DNA from: Candidatus Binatia bacterium
Lineage (GTDB): Bacteria; Desulfobacterota; Binatia; Bin18
Reading direction: 5' to 3'
NCBI GenBank assembly: GCA_951812575.1
Contig: OX638322.1
Span: 646,850 to 710,849 of the forward strand
DNA length: 64,000 bases
Position numbers and translations under genes: made by a program. Positions 24,948-33,679 of the stretch are shown here, one piece after another. The notes below the pieces were generated by a model. It was given only the letters and a program-made list of their open reading frames with translations. It did no database searches and was not told the DNA's origin. How positions within the stretch are numbered: position 1 is the stretch's first letter; every line of letters starts with the position of its first letter.

Positions 24948-25652
24948 ATGACGACCACCCCACATTGTTTAGTTGTCGGCGTTGGGCCCGGTTTAGGCAT
25001 GGGCTGTGTGCGGCGCTTTGCAGCCAGCGGCTACCGAGTGTCGATGGTTGCCCGGCACGCCGGTCGGCTTGAGTCCTGGGCCGCTGAAATTCCTGAGAGT
25101 GCAGGATTTCCCGTCGATGTCGCTGACGAAAAGGCATTCCGTCAGACGCTTAACCACATTGTCGCCGAGCACGGACTCCCGGAGGTCGTCGTGTACAATG
25201 CGGCGCGGGCGACGTTAGGACATTATCGCGATATCAGCATGGAGGATTTTACACTCAATTTTCGCACCAATACCGCCGGCCTTTTGATCTTGGCCCAGGA
25301 GCTAGCTCCGGCGATGGTCGAGCGTGGCTCCGGTGCTCTCATGGTGACCGGGAATACGGGTGCGCAGCGGGGCACGCCAAATTTTGTCGGCTGGTCACCA
25401 ACTAAAGCCGGACAACGCATCCTGGCCGAAAGCCTGGCCCGCGAGCTGGGGCCGGACGGGATTCATGTCGCCTATATTGTGGTCGATGCCTTGATCGATA
25501 TGCCATTTGCCAAGCGCGCCTTCCCTGACAAGCCCAAAGATTTCTTTTCCCAGCCAGCGGATTTAGCGGAAACGGTTTTTCATACCGCCCGTCAGCCCAA
25601 GTCGGCCTGGTCGTTTCTGGTCGAGTTACGCCCGTTCGGAGAAAAATGGTAG
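24948..25652 (+). CDS. Short-chain dehydrogenase/reductase-like protein with altered active site
   Basis: 234 residues, Rossmann fold. LVVGVGPGLGMGCVRRFA is the cofactor loop (GxGPGLGxGxA type), VVYNAARAT corresponds to the NAG strand, and the catalytic segment reads MVTGNTGAQRGTPNFVGWSPTKAGQRILAE. The Lys of Y-x3-K is present, but the Tyr is replaced by Trp (W-S-P-T-K). Divergent SDRs of this branch often have Phe or another residue there, so a classical hydride transfer is doubtful. An AGGAGTTCTCT site precedes ATG 24948. It is followed after ~65 bases by an acyl-CoA dehydrogenase, suggesting a shared acyl-CoA or fatty acid role. Confidence 0.75.
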   Translation: MTTTPHCLVVGVGPGLGMGCVRRFAASGYRVSMVARHAGRLESWAAEIPESAGFPVDVADEKAFRQTLNHIVAEHGLPEVVVYNAARATLGHYRDISMEDFTLNFRTNTAGLLILAQELAPAMVERGSGALMVTGNTGAQRGTPNFVGWSPTKAGQRILAESLARELGPDGIHVAYIVVDALIDMPFAKRAFPDKPKDFFSQPADLAETVFHTARQPKSAWSFLVELRPFGEKW

Positions 25653-25717
25653 CCGTTTCTCTCCCGACCGTAGCGCGCTGAGGAGTTCTGCCGGCTGGAG
25701 CGAACACGAGGACAGCC

Positions 25718-26875
25718 ATGGACTATGAGTTAAGTGCCCAAGAAACGCGCTTGGTTGAGACGGCAAGGACATTTGCGATTGAGAAGATCGCGCCCTTTGC
25801 CGCATACTGGGACCTCAACCGGACAGTACCGAACGCTGCCTTTCGGGAGGCGGCGGCCGTGGGCCTGACCGGCGTGCTGGCACCCAAATCAATCGGGGGA
25901 CAAGGCGCCAGTTTCCTGGCGGCCGCCAGGGTGGTGGAGGAGTTGGCCGGGGCCTGCTTTGCTTTTACCTTTGGCCTCTGGGTTCACAACAATATGCTCA
26001 ACACCATTGCGCGCAACGGCAGCCCGGATCAGATCGCCCGCTACGTTCCACCCATGTTGGCAGGGGAAAGAATCGGAGCGTTTTGCCTGACGGAGCCCGG
26101 TGCCGGCAGTGATGCCGCCGCGATTACCACACGAGCCGAGCAATCGTCGGACGGCTGGCGGCTGAGCGGAGAGAAGGCCTGGGTCACCAATGGCGTCAGT
26201 GCGGATGTGTTTGGCGTGTATGCCCAGACCGAACCAGCTTTAGGCTGGCGCGGTATTGCCGGCTTTCTGCTGGCCGGCGATACCCCGGGTCTTGAGCGCA
26301 CCCCACAGTACACCATGCTGGGCGGACAGGCGCTGGGAGTCACGGGGATCAGGCTGACCAACTGCCCGGTTTCCGAGACCGATCTGTTGTTCGGTCCAGG
26401 AGACGGATTCAAGGCCGCCATGCGGGGCATCAATATGGCGCGGACGTTTGTTGGTGCGGGCTGTTGCGGCATGCTACAGGCCAGCCTCAGGACCGCTTTG
26501 ACGTATGGAGCAAAGCGACACGCCTTTGGCAAGCCGATTCTAGGTTTTCAGGGTCTGCAATGGGAACTCGTGGATGTGGCAACGGAGCTTGAGGCCGCAC
26601 GTCTGCTGACCTATCGTGCCGCGCTGGCCCTGGACCGGGGAGAGCGCGCCGTTGTGGAGGCCGCCCATGCCAAGAAGTTCGCCAGCCGCGTGGCGTTCAG
26701 CGGCATCTCACAGTGTATGCAGGTCATGGGCGCAGAAGGTTTACGCACCAACTACCCGCTCGGTCGGCACCTGGCCATGGCCAAGATGACCCACTATACG
26801 GACGGCGCAACGGAAATTCAGAATATCGTGATCAGCCGCACCTTGCTCAAAGAGTACGGCGTTGACGTTGGGTGA
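25718..26875 (+). CDS. Acyl-CoA dehydrogenase family protein
   Basis: 385 residues, full-length acyl-CoA dehydrogenase. FAD/acyl-CoA blocks are FCLTEPGAGSDAAAITTRAE, KAWVTNGVSADVFGVYAQ, YGAKRHAFGKPILGFQGLQWELVD and QVMGAEGLRTNYPLGRHLAMAKMTHYTDGATEIQNIVISRTLL. The usual catalytic Glu of the YEGT motif is replaced: the sequence there is YTDGATEIQ, leaving only Asp. The helix-G position used by isovaleryl-CoA dehydrogenase reads GINMARTF and also has no Glu. Either the Asp serves as base or the protein does a different flavin reaction. It follows the SDR-like gene on the same strand; AGGACAGCC is a weak ribosome site. Confidence 0.8.
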   Translation: MDYELSAQETRLVETARTFAIEKIAPFAAYWDLNRTVPNAAFREAAAVGLTGVLAPKSIGGQGASFLAAARVVEELAGACFAFTFGLWVHNNMLNTIARNGSPDQIARYVPPMLAGERIGAFCLTEPGAGSDAAAITTRAEQSSDGWRLSGEKAWVTNGVSADVFGVYAQTEPALGWRGIAGFLLAGDTPGLERTPQYTMLGGQALGVTGIRLTNCPVSETDLLFGPGDGFKAAMRGINMARTFVGAGCCGMLQASLRTALTYGAKRHAFGKPILGFQGLQWELVDVATELEAARLLTYRAALALDRGERAVVEAAHAKKFASRVAFSGISQCMQVMGAEGLRTNYPLGRHLAMAKMTHYTDGATEIQNIVISRTLLKEYGVDVG

Positions 26876-26946
26876 GGGATATCCCCGAACGGCGCTTTGT
26901 CCCCCCAACGGTGTCGTCTTTCAGGAGGGAGAGGACGGCGAGGAGT

Positions 26947-27768
26947 TCAACGTGTCTCGTAAAAGCGCTCAAACAGCCCAGCATCGATCTTTTTTCTTTT
27001 TTTCTCAAAGAAGTACATCTTGGTCCAGGCGGCGAGATAGCAGAGTTCTATAAAGGGTAGATACGGACGAAAGTCAGGCACCCCATCTCGAAAGAGATGC
27101 TGGAAAAAGGGGGTTTGAAACGGACCGAGCCAACGGGCCAAAGCGCTTGTCACACCCGTTCCAATCAATTGATCCTTACGCAAACTGTCTGCATCAACCC
27201 CGCACACCAGTCCATCTCTGCGGGTTACGATGAAATTTTTACGGACAGCGTCTACATAGTCGAACCCTATCCAGACAGACTCCGGGGCCAGTTTCTCCGC
27301 AGCGGTACTGAGACTACGGTATACAGACTCTGGAAGAATGCCGACCTGATTGAGGATAGAAAGGTCACGCTGGAGCCGATACAAGACGGTCGTCTCCGCT
27401 ATACTTACGGCCTGAGCACTGTGGCGATACGTCGCTGCGTAGAAATCCGCCATCTTTTCGACTAGAGCGGCATCGACGGTGGTAATCGAGCTGCCCTCAA
27501 CATATTCGAGCCACAGTTCATGCTCATACCGGATTGCAACGGCCGGGAAATAGGGACTGCCTTTGAATGCCTCTAAATTTCGCTCGAACTCCGCCGCAAG
27601 CGCAGTGTCGCGCAGAATGAGCCGTTTGAAACGTTTCCCATTGCGTGTTGTAAACAGAGTCTGTTGCGAGTTTTGGAGACGGTTGCCAACCGCACGGGAG
27701 CACAGATACCGTAACCGCCGCGCAAGACGGAAGGTCTTTGTCTCAGCCGAGAAGCGTCCTCCCAACAT
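26947..27768 (-). CDS. Divergent kinase-like protein (LPS kinase/APH fold?)
   Basis: 273 residues. Faint similarity to small protein-kinase-fold enzymes of envelope clusters: TRNGKRFKRLILRDTALAAEFERNLEAFKG could be the N-lobe Lys and Glu region, HELWLEYVEGSSI the hinge, and AVRKNFIVTRRDGLVCGVDADSLRKD a KNxxV catalytic end followed by a D-x-D metal motif. The HxD catalytic loop is not recognisable (FDYVDA stands near it). It may phosphorylate a sugar or lipid, or be inactive. Its start codon is separated from that of the divergent glycosyltransferase by only three bases, so the two are tightly paired. Confidence that it is a gene is high; the fold call is tentative. Confidence 0.6.
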   Translation of the reverse strand: MLGGRFSAETKTFRLARRLRYLCSRAVGNRLQNSQQTLFTTRNGKRFKRLILRDTALAAEFERNLEAFKGSPYFPAVAIRYEHELWLEYVEGSSITTVDAALVEKMADFYAATYRHSAQAVSIAETTVLYRLQRDLSILNQVGILPESVYRSLSTAAEKLAPESVWIGFDYVDAVRKNFIVTRRDGLVCGVDADSLRKDQLIGTGVTSALARWLGPFQTPFFQHLFRDGVPDFRPYLPFIELCYLAAWTKMYFFEKKRKKIDAGLFERFYETR

Positions 27769-27771
27769 AGA

Positions 27772-29010
27772 ATGCTCATGACTATATCAACAAGCAGTAA
27801 TGGAGGAAGTCCCCTTGGCCATACAGATGGCAGACATATTGGGATTTTTGTCCGCTCGTTTGGCGGCGGCGGCGGAGCGGAGCGCGTCATGCTCAACCTT
27901 GCCACGGCCCTGGCCGGTCGCGATTATCGCGTTGATCTTGTGATGGGCCGTAAAAAAGGGCATTTCCTGGACGAAATTCCAGACACGGTCAATATCGTTG
28001 AGCTCAGGCCCCTTTCAGCCCGGCGGCTGTTCGCCGCGCTAAGGCATATGCGGTATATCAGCGGGCGACTCGGTTCACATGTATTTAACCGCAAAGCCGC
28101 CTGGATTCTCGGGACTGTCCCCGCCTTGGCAGCTTACCTGAACACTCAGCGCCCCACAGTGCTCTTATCCGCGCTCAACTACACCAATATTGCCGCCCTG
28201 TTGGCGCGGGGGTTAAGCGTACAGCCGCCACGGCTGGTTATCAGCGTCCATAATCATCTGTCTACGGTCGCGGCGCACGCACCGCACGAGCGCCGCGTTC
28301 CCCAGTTGGCCCGTTGGTTCTACCCTGAGGCGGACCGGATTGTTGCGGTCTCAGACGGCGTGGCTGACGATCTGGCGCGGGTCATAGCCGTCCCGCGCTC
28401 GCGCATTACCACGATTTATAATCCTATTTTTCGTCCAGAGATCCTCATTCAGGCTCAGGCCCGACTCGACCATGCCTGGTTTGCTCCAGGCGCTCCTCGT
28501 GTGATCCTCGCTATTGGCAAACTCAAGCCTCAGAAAGATTTTGCCTGTCTGATTCGAGCATTTGCTCGCGTTCGAGCTATACGTCCGGCTCGGCTACTCA
28601 TTCTCGGCGAAGGGCCACAGCGAGAAGCGCTGCTCTCCTTGGCGCGCAAACTCCGTGTCGAAAATGATGTGGCTCTGCCTGGTTTTGTCGCCAATCCTTT
28701 TGCGTATATGGGCCGGGCCGCCGTCTTTGTCCTGTCTTCGGCCTGGGAGGGACTGTCTAACGTTATTATCGAAGCGCTCGCCTGCGGCTGTCCGGTGGTG
28801 AGCACAGATTGTCCGAGCGGGCCAGCGGAAATCCTGGACGGAGGAACGTATGGCAGGCTCGTGCCTGTGGGAGATGACGCGGCCTTAGCCAACGCCATCT
28901 TGGCAACGCTGGACAATCCTCCCCCTCGGGACCGCTTACGCGACCGGGCACAGTTCTTCTCCGTTGACTGCGCGGTCGAGCGCTACCTCAATATTCTGCT
29001 AGGAGATTGA
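27772..29010 (+). CDS. Glycosyltransferase family 4
   Basis: 412 residues, GT-B fold. The N-terminal domain opens with IGIFVRSFGGGGGAERVMLNLATAL, the Gly-rich acceptor loop of GT4 enzymes. The C-terminal donor domain has ILAIGKLKPQKDFACLIRAFARV, LLILGEGPQREALLSLA, ENDVALPGFVANPFAYMGRAAVFVLSS and the E-x7-E region WEGLSNVIIEALACGCPVV. All expected donor-site residues are present, so it should transfer a sugar from a nucleotide-sugar onto an envelope glycan or lipid. Start ATG 27772 lies three bases from the start of the opposite kinase-like gene; an ATG six bases later is possible. No membrane segment, cytoplasmic. Confidence 0.85.
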   Translation: MLMTISTSSNGGSPLGHTDGRHIGIFVRSFGGGGGAERVMLNLATALAGRDYRVDLVMGRKKGHFLDEIPDTVNIVELRPLSARRLFAALRHMRYISGRLGSHVFNRKAAWILGTVPALAAYLNTQRPTVLLSALNYTNIAALLARGLSVQPPRLVISVHNHLSTVAAHAPHERRVPQLARWFYPEADRIVAVSDGVADDLARVIAVPRSRITTIYNPIFRPEILIQAQARLDHAWFAPGAPRVILAIGKLKPQKDFACLIRAFARVRAIRPARLLILGEGPQREALLSLARKLRVENDVALPGFVANPFAYMGRAAVFVLSSAWEGLSNVIIEALACGCPVVSTDCPSGPAEILDGGTYGRLVPVGDDAALANAILATLDNPPPRDRLRDRAQFFSVDCAVERYLNILLGD

Positions 29011-29038
29011 GTGCGGCTCGGGCAGGTCGGCCCGGGCG

Positions 29039-29818
29039 TTACGGCTCGCCAACTGGCGCGACTGTTTCAAAAACGGAGCGCATGGCCTGTGGGGAGGAAA
29101 AATAGGCCCGCACGTCTGCCAAGTCTTCCGGTGTGTCGGTCTCGGCCCACCACAGACCCTCGATGGAAGCAACTTCGACCAGGGATGAGTTGGCCATGGA
29201 ATCAATGACAGACAAATACCAGCGCTGGAGCGCGGTCGGGTCGCGCATGGCCTTCTCCAAGGCACTCCGGAAGGCGTGCACGCCACTGGCCCGAAAAGTC
29301 ATGAGCCCGATGGATTCGCCATGCACAGCCGCCGGCGACAGTGTTTTCCCCACTGCGGCCAGGGTGCGCCCGTGCCGAATCGAAACCTTCATGTCATCGT
29401 CGTCATAGCTGGGCTTGCGATCAATCGCCAGACTGACTGCGGCCGACGGAGCGAGCAGGAGACGCTCTAACACCGCCGGTTCAAACAAGGTATCGCCGTT
29501 CAGCAGAATAAAATCCTCGGTCATCTCCGGGATAGCGGTCCAGCACGTAGCCAGATTATTCGAGGTCGCAAAAAAGGGATTAAAGCGGCTGGTCACTTCG
29601 ATCTCCGGCAGCGGGCAGCGGGCGAGAAAATGTTCCACCTTGTCTGCCCCAAAGCCGACCATAACCGTTGCGCGTTGAATGCCACACGCGGCCAGCGTCT
29701 GGAGTTGGATTTCCAGAGCGGGCCGACTGCCATCAACCGGTAACAGGCACTTGGGGGTTGTTGCGGTGAGGGGCAGGAGGCGCTTGCCCTGCCCCGCGCT
29801 CAAAATAATAGCTTTCAT
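29039..29818 (-). CDS. Nucleotidyltransferase, phosphocholine/sugar-phosphate cytidylyltransferase type
   Basis: 259 residues from ATG 29818. MKAIILSAGQGKRLLPLTATTPKCLLPVDG is the complete NTP-binding loop with the conserved Lys of the LicC/RfbA-like family. FILLNGDTLFEPAVLERLL gives the metal Asp, and WWAETDTPEDLADVRAYF the C-terminal Asp. It resembles phosphocholine cytidylyltransferases and inositol/sugar-phosphate NTases. The longer frame back to 29905 lacks a better start and would run into the divergent LptFG gene. It ends 28 bases from the convergent GT4 stop. It probably supplies an activated head group or sugar to the envelope genes around it; substrate undecided. Confidence 0.8.
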   Translation of the reverse strand: MKAIILSAGQGKRLLPLTATTPKCLLPVDGSRPALEIQLQTLAACGIQRATVMVGFGADKVEHFLARCPLPEIEVTSRFNPFFATSNNLATCWTAIPEMTEDFILLNGDTLFEPAVLERLLLAPSAAVSLAIDRKPSYDDDDMKVSIRHGRTLAAVGKTLSPAAVHGESIGLMTFRASGVHAFRSALEKAMRDPTALQRWYLSVIDSMANSSLVEVASIEGLWWAETDTPEDLADVRAYFSSPQAMRSVFETVAPVGEP

Positions 29819-29885
29819 GGATTGCTGCACAGTAGCCGAATTCGTCTGCCCGGTATAAGAGAAAACCAGTAATGAATCAAGCAGG

Positions 29886-32198
29886 ATGAGGCCGTCGATA
29901 ACCAAAGATGGACTTCCGGCAATGCGCGCTCTCCCTTCTTTCTCACCGCGACGACTCGGCCAACCGCTCGGCTTTTATATTGTCGCCGAATTGTTTGCGC
30001 CAACCCTGTGGGCTTTGTTCGGGCTGACCGCGCTGGTGCTGACAAAAGACTTGCTCGGCTTCTCTGACCTGGTAATCAATCGGGGTCTGGGCCTTGCCGC
30101 GGTAAGCTGGATCGCCTTTTATGAATTGGTCCCGCTCCTGTCTCGCACCCTACCCTTCGCCGTGCTCGTAGGCACCTTGGTCGGGCTGGGACGTCTCAGG
30201 TCTGACCAGGAGTTGCTAGCCATTGAGGCGGCCGGTCTTGCCCGGCGGCATTTGGTGCTTCCGATTCTGGGCTTTGCCACGGCCATGACACTCTTCGGGC
30301 TCGGATTTTCGCTGTTTACCGCACCGGCAGCCCTCCGCTCACTGGATAACGCCTTACGCAGTATGATCCAGCAAAATCCCGGCATGGCGCTCCGTCCCGG
30401 CAGCGTGCACGAGTTCGGTGATACCCGCATGGTCGCCCGAGAAATTTCGGCGCGTGGCGATAGCCTGCGCGGCGTGCTGCTATGGCTGTCTGATACCGGC
30501 CAGGAATATTTTGCCGGGCAGACGCTCTTTGCTGAACACGGGAGGCTACAGCCCCTGGCCCATGGGGCCGCTCGGCTGGTTTTATACGACGGTGTTATTC
30601 TCCTCTCTCCCCAGGAGGGCGGTGGGGAGACCCGCTTCCAAACCTTTGAGACTGTGATCCGGGAACCGCAGCGCACGGAGCTCTGGCCCGCCCAGCCGCT
30701 CACCCGCCTCTCGTTGCGTGATCTCATGGACCGCGTCCGAGAAACCGCCCTGGCAGGAGAGAGTCCGGAAGCCCGCCGCGCTCGCACCGAACTGCATCGC
30801 CGTTTCGCAGCCCCGGCAGCCGGTATCGTCTTCAGCCTGTTAGCCCTGCCCCTCGCCTGTCTGGGGCCACGCTTCTCACGCGCGTCGGGTGGCGTCCTCG
30901 GGCTGGTTCTGTCCGTGGTGTATTACGGTCTCACGCAACTCGGCGACGGACTTGCCCAAGCCGGCGCGGTGACAGTCGGGCTGGGAGTCTGGCTGCCCAA
31001 TATGCTCGTCGGTGGGCTCGCCGGCCTCCTCATCGGGCTGCAAGACCGACCCTGGGTGAAACGGCGGCCTCTCGATGAACAGTCGGTCCAGGACCCCACC
31101 CAGGCAGCGCCTCCAGCGGCTCTCCAAATGCGACAGGCATTACTGCCGCGCTACGTGCTGCAGCACTATCTCCTCATGTTGGGCTTGGCCTTCGGCTTTT
31201 TGCTCGTGGGTTATCTCCTGGTTGATGTTCTTGAACGACTCGAATGGTTTGCCCGCCACAATGCCACGCCGGTCGAAGCCCTCCGGTTCTACAGCGCCCG
31301 TACCCCCTTGCTGGCTTCACGGATCGTTCCGATGGCCCTCCTGTTGGCAACCGCCCTGACCGTCAGTCTGCTGTCTTTCCACCGGGAGCTGATTGGCATG
31401 CGGGCATGCGGGATTTCTGCCACCCGCACGCTGTCCTGTATACTCCTCGTCGCCGGCCTCGTCACGCCCCTCTCCTTTGCCCTGAACGAATCCATTGTGC
31501 CACACTCAAACGCCCTGGCTGATCGCCTCAAAGAAACCGAAATTAAGGATCGCCTCCTCCCCACCGGCGTCTTACAGAAAATAGTCTGGTACCGCGCCGG
31601 TAGCCATGTATCCCAGGCAACCCGACTCGACCCGGCTCTGGAAGAAGCTACCGACCTGTCGATCTACGAACTTGGAGACCAAGGCTTACCCCTCAGCCGC
31701 ACCGACGCGCGCCGGGCCAGGCATATCGGTGATGGAATGTGGGAACTGGATGATCCGGTGCGAATTCGCATCTCGGAAAACGGCCTCCAGCGCGAGCCGG
31801 CTGAGCCGCTTATCCAGTTAGGGGAGGCCCCAGATATACAGCTTGACACCATGCACCTGAGCGTCTGGCAGTTGGCCCAGGAAATTATCGGGACAGAAAT
31901 GGCCGGCTACGACGTCACCACCTATCGCGTTGACCTCAATGTCAAATACGCCGCGCCCCTGGCCTGCATCCTGCTACCGGCCATCGTGCTGTTCTTTGCT
32001 CTGCACGGCCCGCCGTTTCCAGGCCCGGCCGTGACCCTGCTGGTGAGTAGCATCCTTGGCGTCGGCTATGTCCTGTTGACCGGAGTGTGCGCCTCACTCG
32101 GCTATGGCGGCAGCCTGTCTCCCACCCTGGCCGGTTGGGGGCCGGCGCTCAGCGCGACGCTGCTAGCCGGCGTCTTTGCCTGGCGCAATCAGGGCTGA
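29886..32198 (+). CDS. Fused LptF-LptG permease of lipopolysaccharide export
   Basis: 770 residues made of two complete YjgP/YjgQ units (PF03739). Unit 1 (~25-390) opens with FYIVAELFAPTLWALFGLTALVLTKDLLGFSDLVINRG, has a periplasmic jellyroll with MVAREISARGDSLRGVLLW, and closes with three helices (FAAPAAGIVFSLLALPLACLG). Unit 2 (~415-770) repeats it: YVLQHYLLMLGLAFGFLLVGYLLVDVLERLEWF, LSFHRELIGMRACGISATRT, a second jellyroll, and KYAAPLACILLPAIVLFFALHG. LptF and LptG are normally two ~360-residue proteins that pair in LptB2FG to extract LPS from the inner membrane. Here they are one chain. No lptB, lptA or lptC is in the window. The start may be ATG 29886 or 29925. Confidence 0.9.
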   Translation: MRPSITKDGLPAMRALPSFSPRRLGQPLGFYIVAELFAPTLWALFGLTALVLTKDLLGFSDLVINRGLGLAAVSWIAFYELVPLLSRTLPFAVLVGTLVGLGRLRSDQELLAIEAAGLARRHLVLPILGFATAMTLFGLGFSLFTAPAALRSLDNALRSMIQQNPGMALRPGSVHEFGDTRMVAREISARGDSLRGVLLWLSDTGQEYFAGQTLFAEHGRLQPLAHGAARLVLYDGVILLSPQEGGGETRFQTFETVIREPQRTELWPAQPLTRLSLRDLMDRVRETALAGESPEARRARTELHRRFAAPAAGIVFSLLALPLACLGPRFSRASGGVLGLVLSVVYYGLTQLGDGLAQAGAVTVGLGVWLPNMLVGGLAGLLIGLQDRPWVKRRPLDEQSVQDPTQAAPPAALQMRQALLPRYVLQHYLLMLGLAFGFLLVGYLLVDVLERLEWFARHNATPVEALRFYSARTPLLASRIVPMALLLATALTVSLLSFHRELIGMRACGISATRTLSCILLVAGLVTPLSFALNESIVPHSNALADRLKETEIKDRLLPTGVLQKIVWYRAGSHVSQATRLDPALEEATDLSIYELGDQGLPLSRTDARRARHIGDGMWELDDPVRIRISENGLQREPAEPLIQLGEAPDIQLDTMHLSVWQLAQEIIGTEMAGYDVTTYRVDLNVKYAAPLACILLPAIVLFFALHGPPFPGPAVTLLVSSILGVGYVLLTGVCASLGYGGSLSPTLAGWGPALSATLLAGVFAWRNQG

Positions 32199-32208
32199 GT
32201 CTCTCCTC

Positions 32209-32976
32209 ATGGACAAAACAGAGAGAAGAAAAATAAAACCCCACAACGCTGTCATCAGGCTGCTACCTATCTTATGCTGGCTGGGATGCGGTCTGCCGAT
32301 GAACACGGGCTGTACGACCAATCGTGATACGGACCAAACAGACGCGGCTTACACCGCCGCTCGAAATCGCATGGTGACTGAACAGATACGGAAACGGGGC
32401 ATCCGAGATGAAAGCGTCTTACACGCGCTCACAACAGTCCCGCGTCATCTGTTTATCCCGCCCGCCTATCGGGATCACGCGTACGACGATGGCCCGCTGC
32501 CCATTGGCCAGGGACAGACCATCTCCCAGCCCTACATCGTGGCGCTCATGAGCGAGCGGCTGGAACTCAGCGGTGATGAGCGCGTATTGGAAATCGGCAC
32601 GGGCTCCGGCTATCAGGCCGCGGTTTTGAGCCTACTGGCAAAACAGGTGTATTCCATTGAGATTGTGCCCGAGCTGATGTCCTCCGCGCGTGAGCTGCTC
32701 GCCCAGCTCGGCTACGACAATGTGACGGTTCTGCTCGGTGACGGGAACCTTGGCTGGGAAAAAGACAGCCCCTATGACGCGATTATCGTCACCGCCGCAG
32801 CCCCGCGTATCCCTCCCGCACTTCTTGAACAACTCGCCGAGGGTGGCCGGCTGGTGCTGCCGGTCGTCCGGGGCGAGGAGCAACACCTGCTGAGACTCCG
32901 CAAACGGAACGGCCGGATTGTCGAGGAAAACCTGGGGCTGGTCCGCTTTGTCCCGTTAGTGGACGGAACCTCGTAA
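32209..32976 (+). CDS. pcm: Protein-L-isoaspartate O-methyltransferase, apparently exported
   Basis: 255 residues from ATG 32209. Residues ~50-255 are a standard Pcm: MVTEQIRKRGIRDESVLHAL, FIPPAYRDHAYDDGPLPIGQGQTISQPYIVALM, the SAM loop VLEIGTGSGYQAAVL, and LVRFVPLVDG. It repairs isoaspartyl damage in proteins. Unusually it has an N-terminal basic region and hydrophobic segment (VIRLLPILCWLGCGLPMNTGC) that looks like a signal peptide, with two Cys that could serve as lipobox Cys, so it may act in the periplasm. Such exported variants exist in several Gram-negatives, but the source of SAM there is unclear. It follows LptFG by ten bases and is probably co-transcribed. Confidence 0.85.
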   Translation: MDKTERRKIKPHNAVIRLLPILCWLGCGLPMNTGCTTNRDTDQTDAAYTAARNRMVTEQIRKRGIRDESVLHALTTVPRHLFIPPAYRDHAYDDGPLPIGQGQTISQPYIVALMSERLELSGDERVLEIGTGSGYQAAVLSLLAKQVYSIEIVPELMSSARELLAQLGYDNVTVLLGDGNLGWEKDSPYDAIIVTAAAPRIPPALLEQLAEGGRLVLPVVRGEEQHLLRLRKRNGRIVEENLGLVRFVPLVDGTS

Positions 32977-33044
32977 AACAAAACGGCGCGGCTCCAAGGC
33001 ATCAGCCCACAGGGCCGCCTCTGGAGCAGCGGTCAAACAGATCG

Positions 33045-33464
33045 TTATTCCTTCTTCCCCCCCGCATGCACGATCAGTTGGGCAGAGAGGTGGGCGGGGT
33101 GGAGCTGGCACTTCACGTCGAACAGACCGACCTTGTCGGCCACAAACTCGACCGTCTTGGTCTCGCCGCTGTTAACCACCTCTTCGACGTCAAAGGCCGG
33201 AATGGCAAAGCCATGGTTGGGCGGCTCGCCGGGAATTTTATTCACCACCTTGATTCGGACCGTGTCGCCCTGCTCGGCGACCAGCACGGAGGGAACAAAC
33301 ATCTTGTCGCCTTCGTATAACACATTGACAACCGTAAATTTCCGCACCGCGGCCGCCTCTGCCTCGGCGTGCTGGTCGGCCCAGGCCATGGGCGTGACTG
33401 TCACCGCTCCGAATGCGAGCAGGCTCAGCGTTGTTCGTGTGATTTTCCACCACTGCTGGATCAT
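33045..33464 (-). CDS. Exported cupredoxin-like copper protein
   Basis: 139 residues from ATG 33464, preceded by AAGGAGGAC. A signal peptide ends at AWADQHAEA. The mature part is a cupredoxin barrel: FTVVNVLYEGDKMFVPSVLVAEQGDTVRIKVVN, the first His ligand in PNHGFAIPAF, and the Cys/His cluster KCQLHPAHLSAQLIVH near the end. The ligand set His, Cys, His, (His) fits a type 1 or mononuclear copper site, so it is a periplasmic electron carrier or copper-binding protein. A longer frame to 33599 would translate the 18-base repeat array and is rejected. It stands alone between pcm (convergent) and uvrB. Confidence 0.8.
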   Translation of the reverse strand: MIQQWWKITRTTLSLLAFGAVTVTPMAWADQHAEAEAAAVRKFTVVNVLYEGDKMFVPSVLVAEQGDTVRIKVVNKIPGEPPNHGFAIPAFDVEEVVNSGETKTVEFVADKVGLFDVKCQLHPAHLSAQLIVHAGGKKE

Positions 33465-33534
33465 ACCGTCCTCCTTCACTGTGTTAGGAAATGACTGTAG
33501 TGAGCCACAACCATACGATGATTGCAACGGGACC

Positions 33535-33606
33535 GGGCCGGGCAACCACAGGGGGCCGGGCAACCACAGGGGGCCGGGCAACCACAGGGGGCCGGGCAAC
33601 CACAGG
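33535..33606. repeat. Four tandem copies of an 18-bp repeat
   Basis: The unit GGGCCGGGCAACCACAGG is repeated four times without change (33535-33552, 33553-33570, 33571-33588, 33589-33606). It is followed by GGGTTGCCCCTACG, which pairs with GGGCAACC of the units and can form hairpins. This GGGGCAACC/GGTTGCCCC theme is a common dispersed intergenic repeat in environmental bacteria. It lies between the cupredoxin gene and uvrB. Confidence 0.85.
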
Positions 33607-33679
33607 GGGTTGCCCCTACGATTGGCATTCCCGCTTCCAGGGCTGACCCTGCCGTACTTCCTTGCTATGATGCGCTGAC

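Noticed and set aside
33465..33599. N-terminal extension of the cupredoxin through the 18-bp repeats
   Set aside because: It would give an LPGPLW repeat ahead of a perfectly good signal peptide; ATG 33464 has AAGGAGGAC upstream.
33535..33606. CRISPR array
   Set aside because: Units are 18 bases and directly adjacent without spacers, and no cas genes are near.
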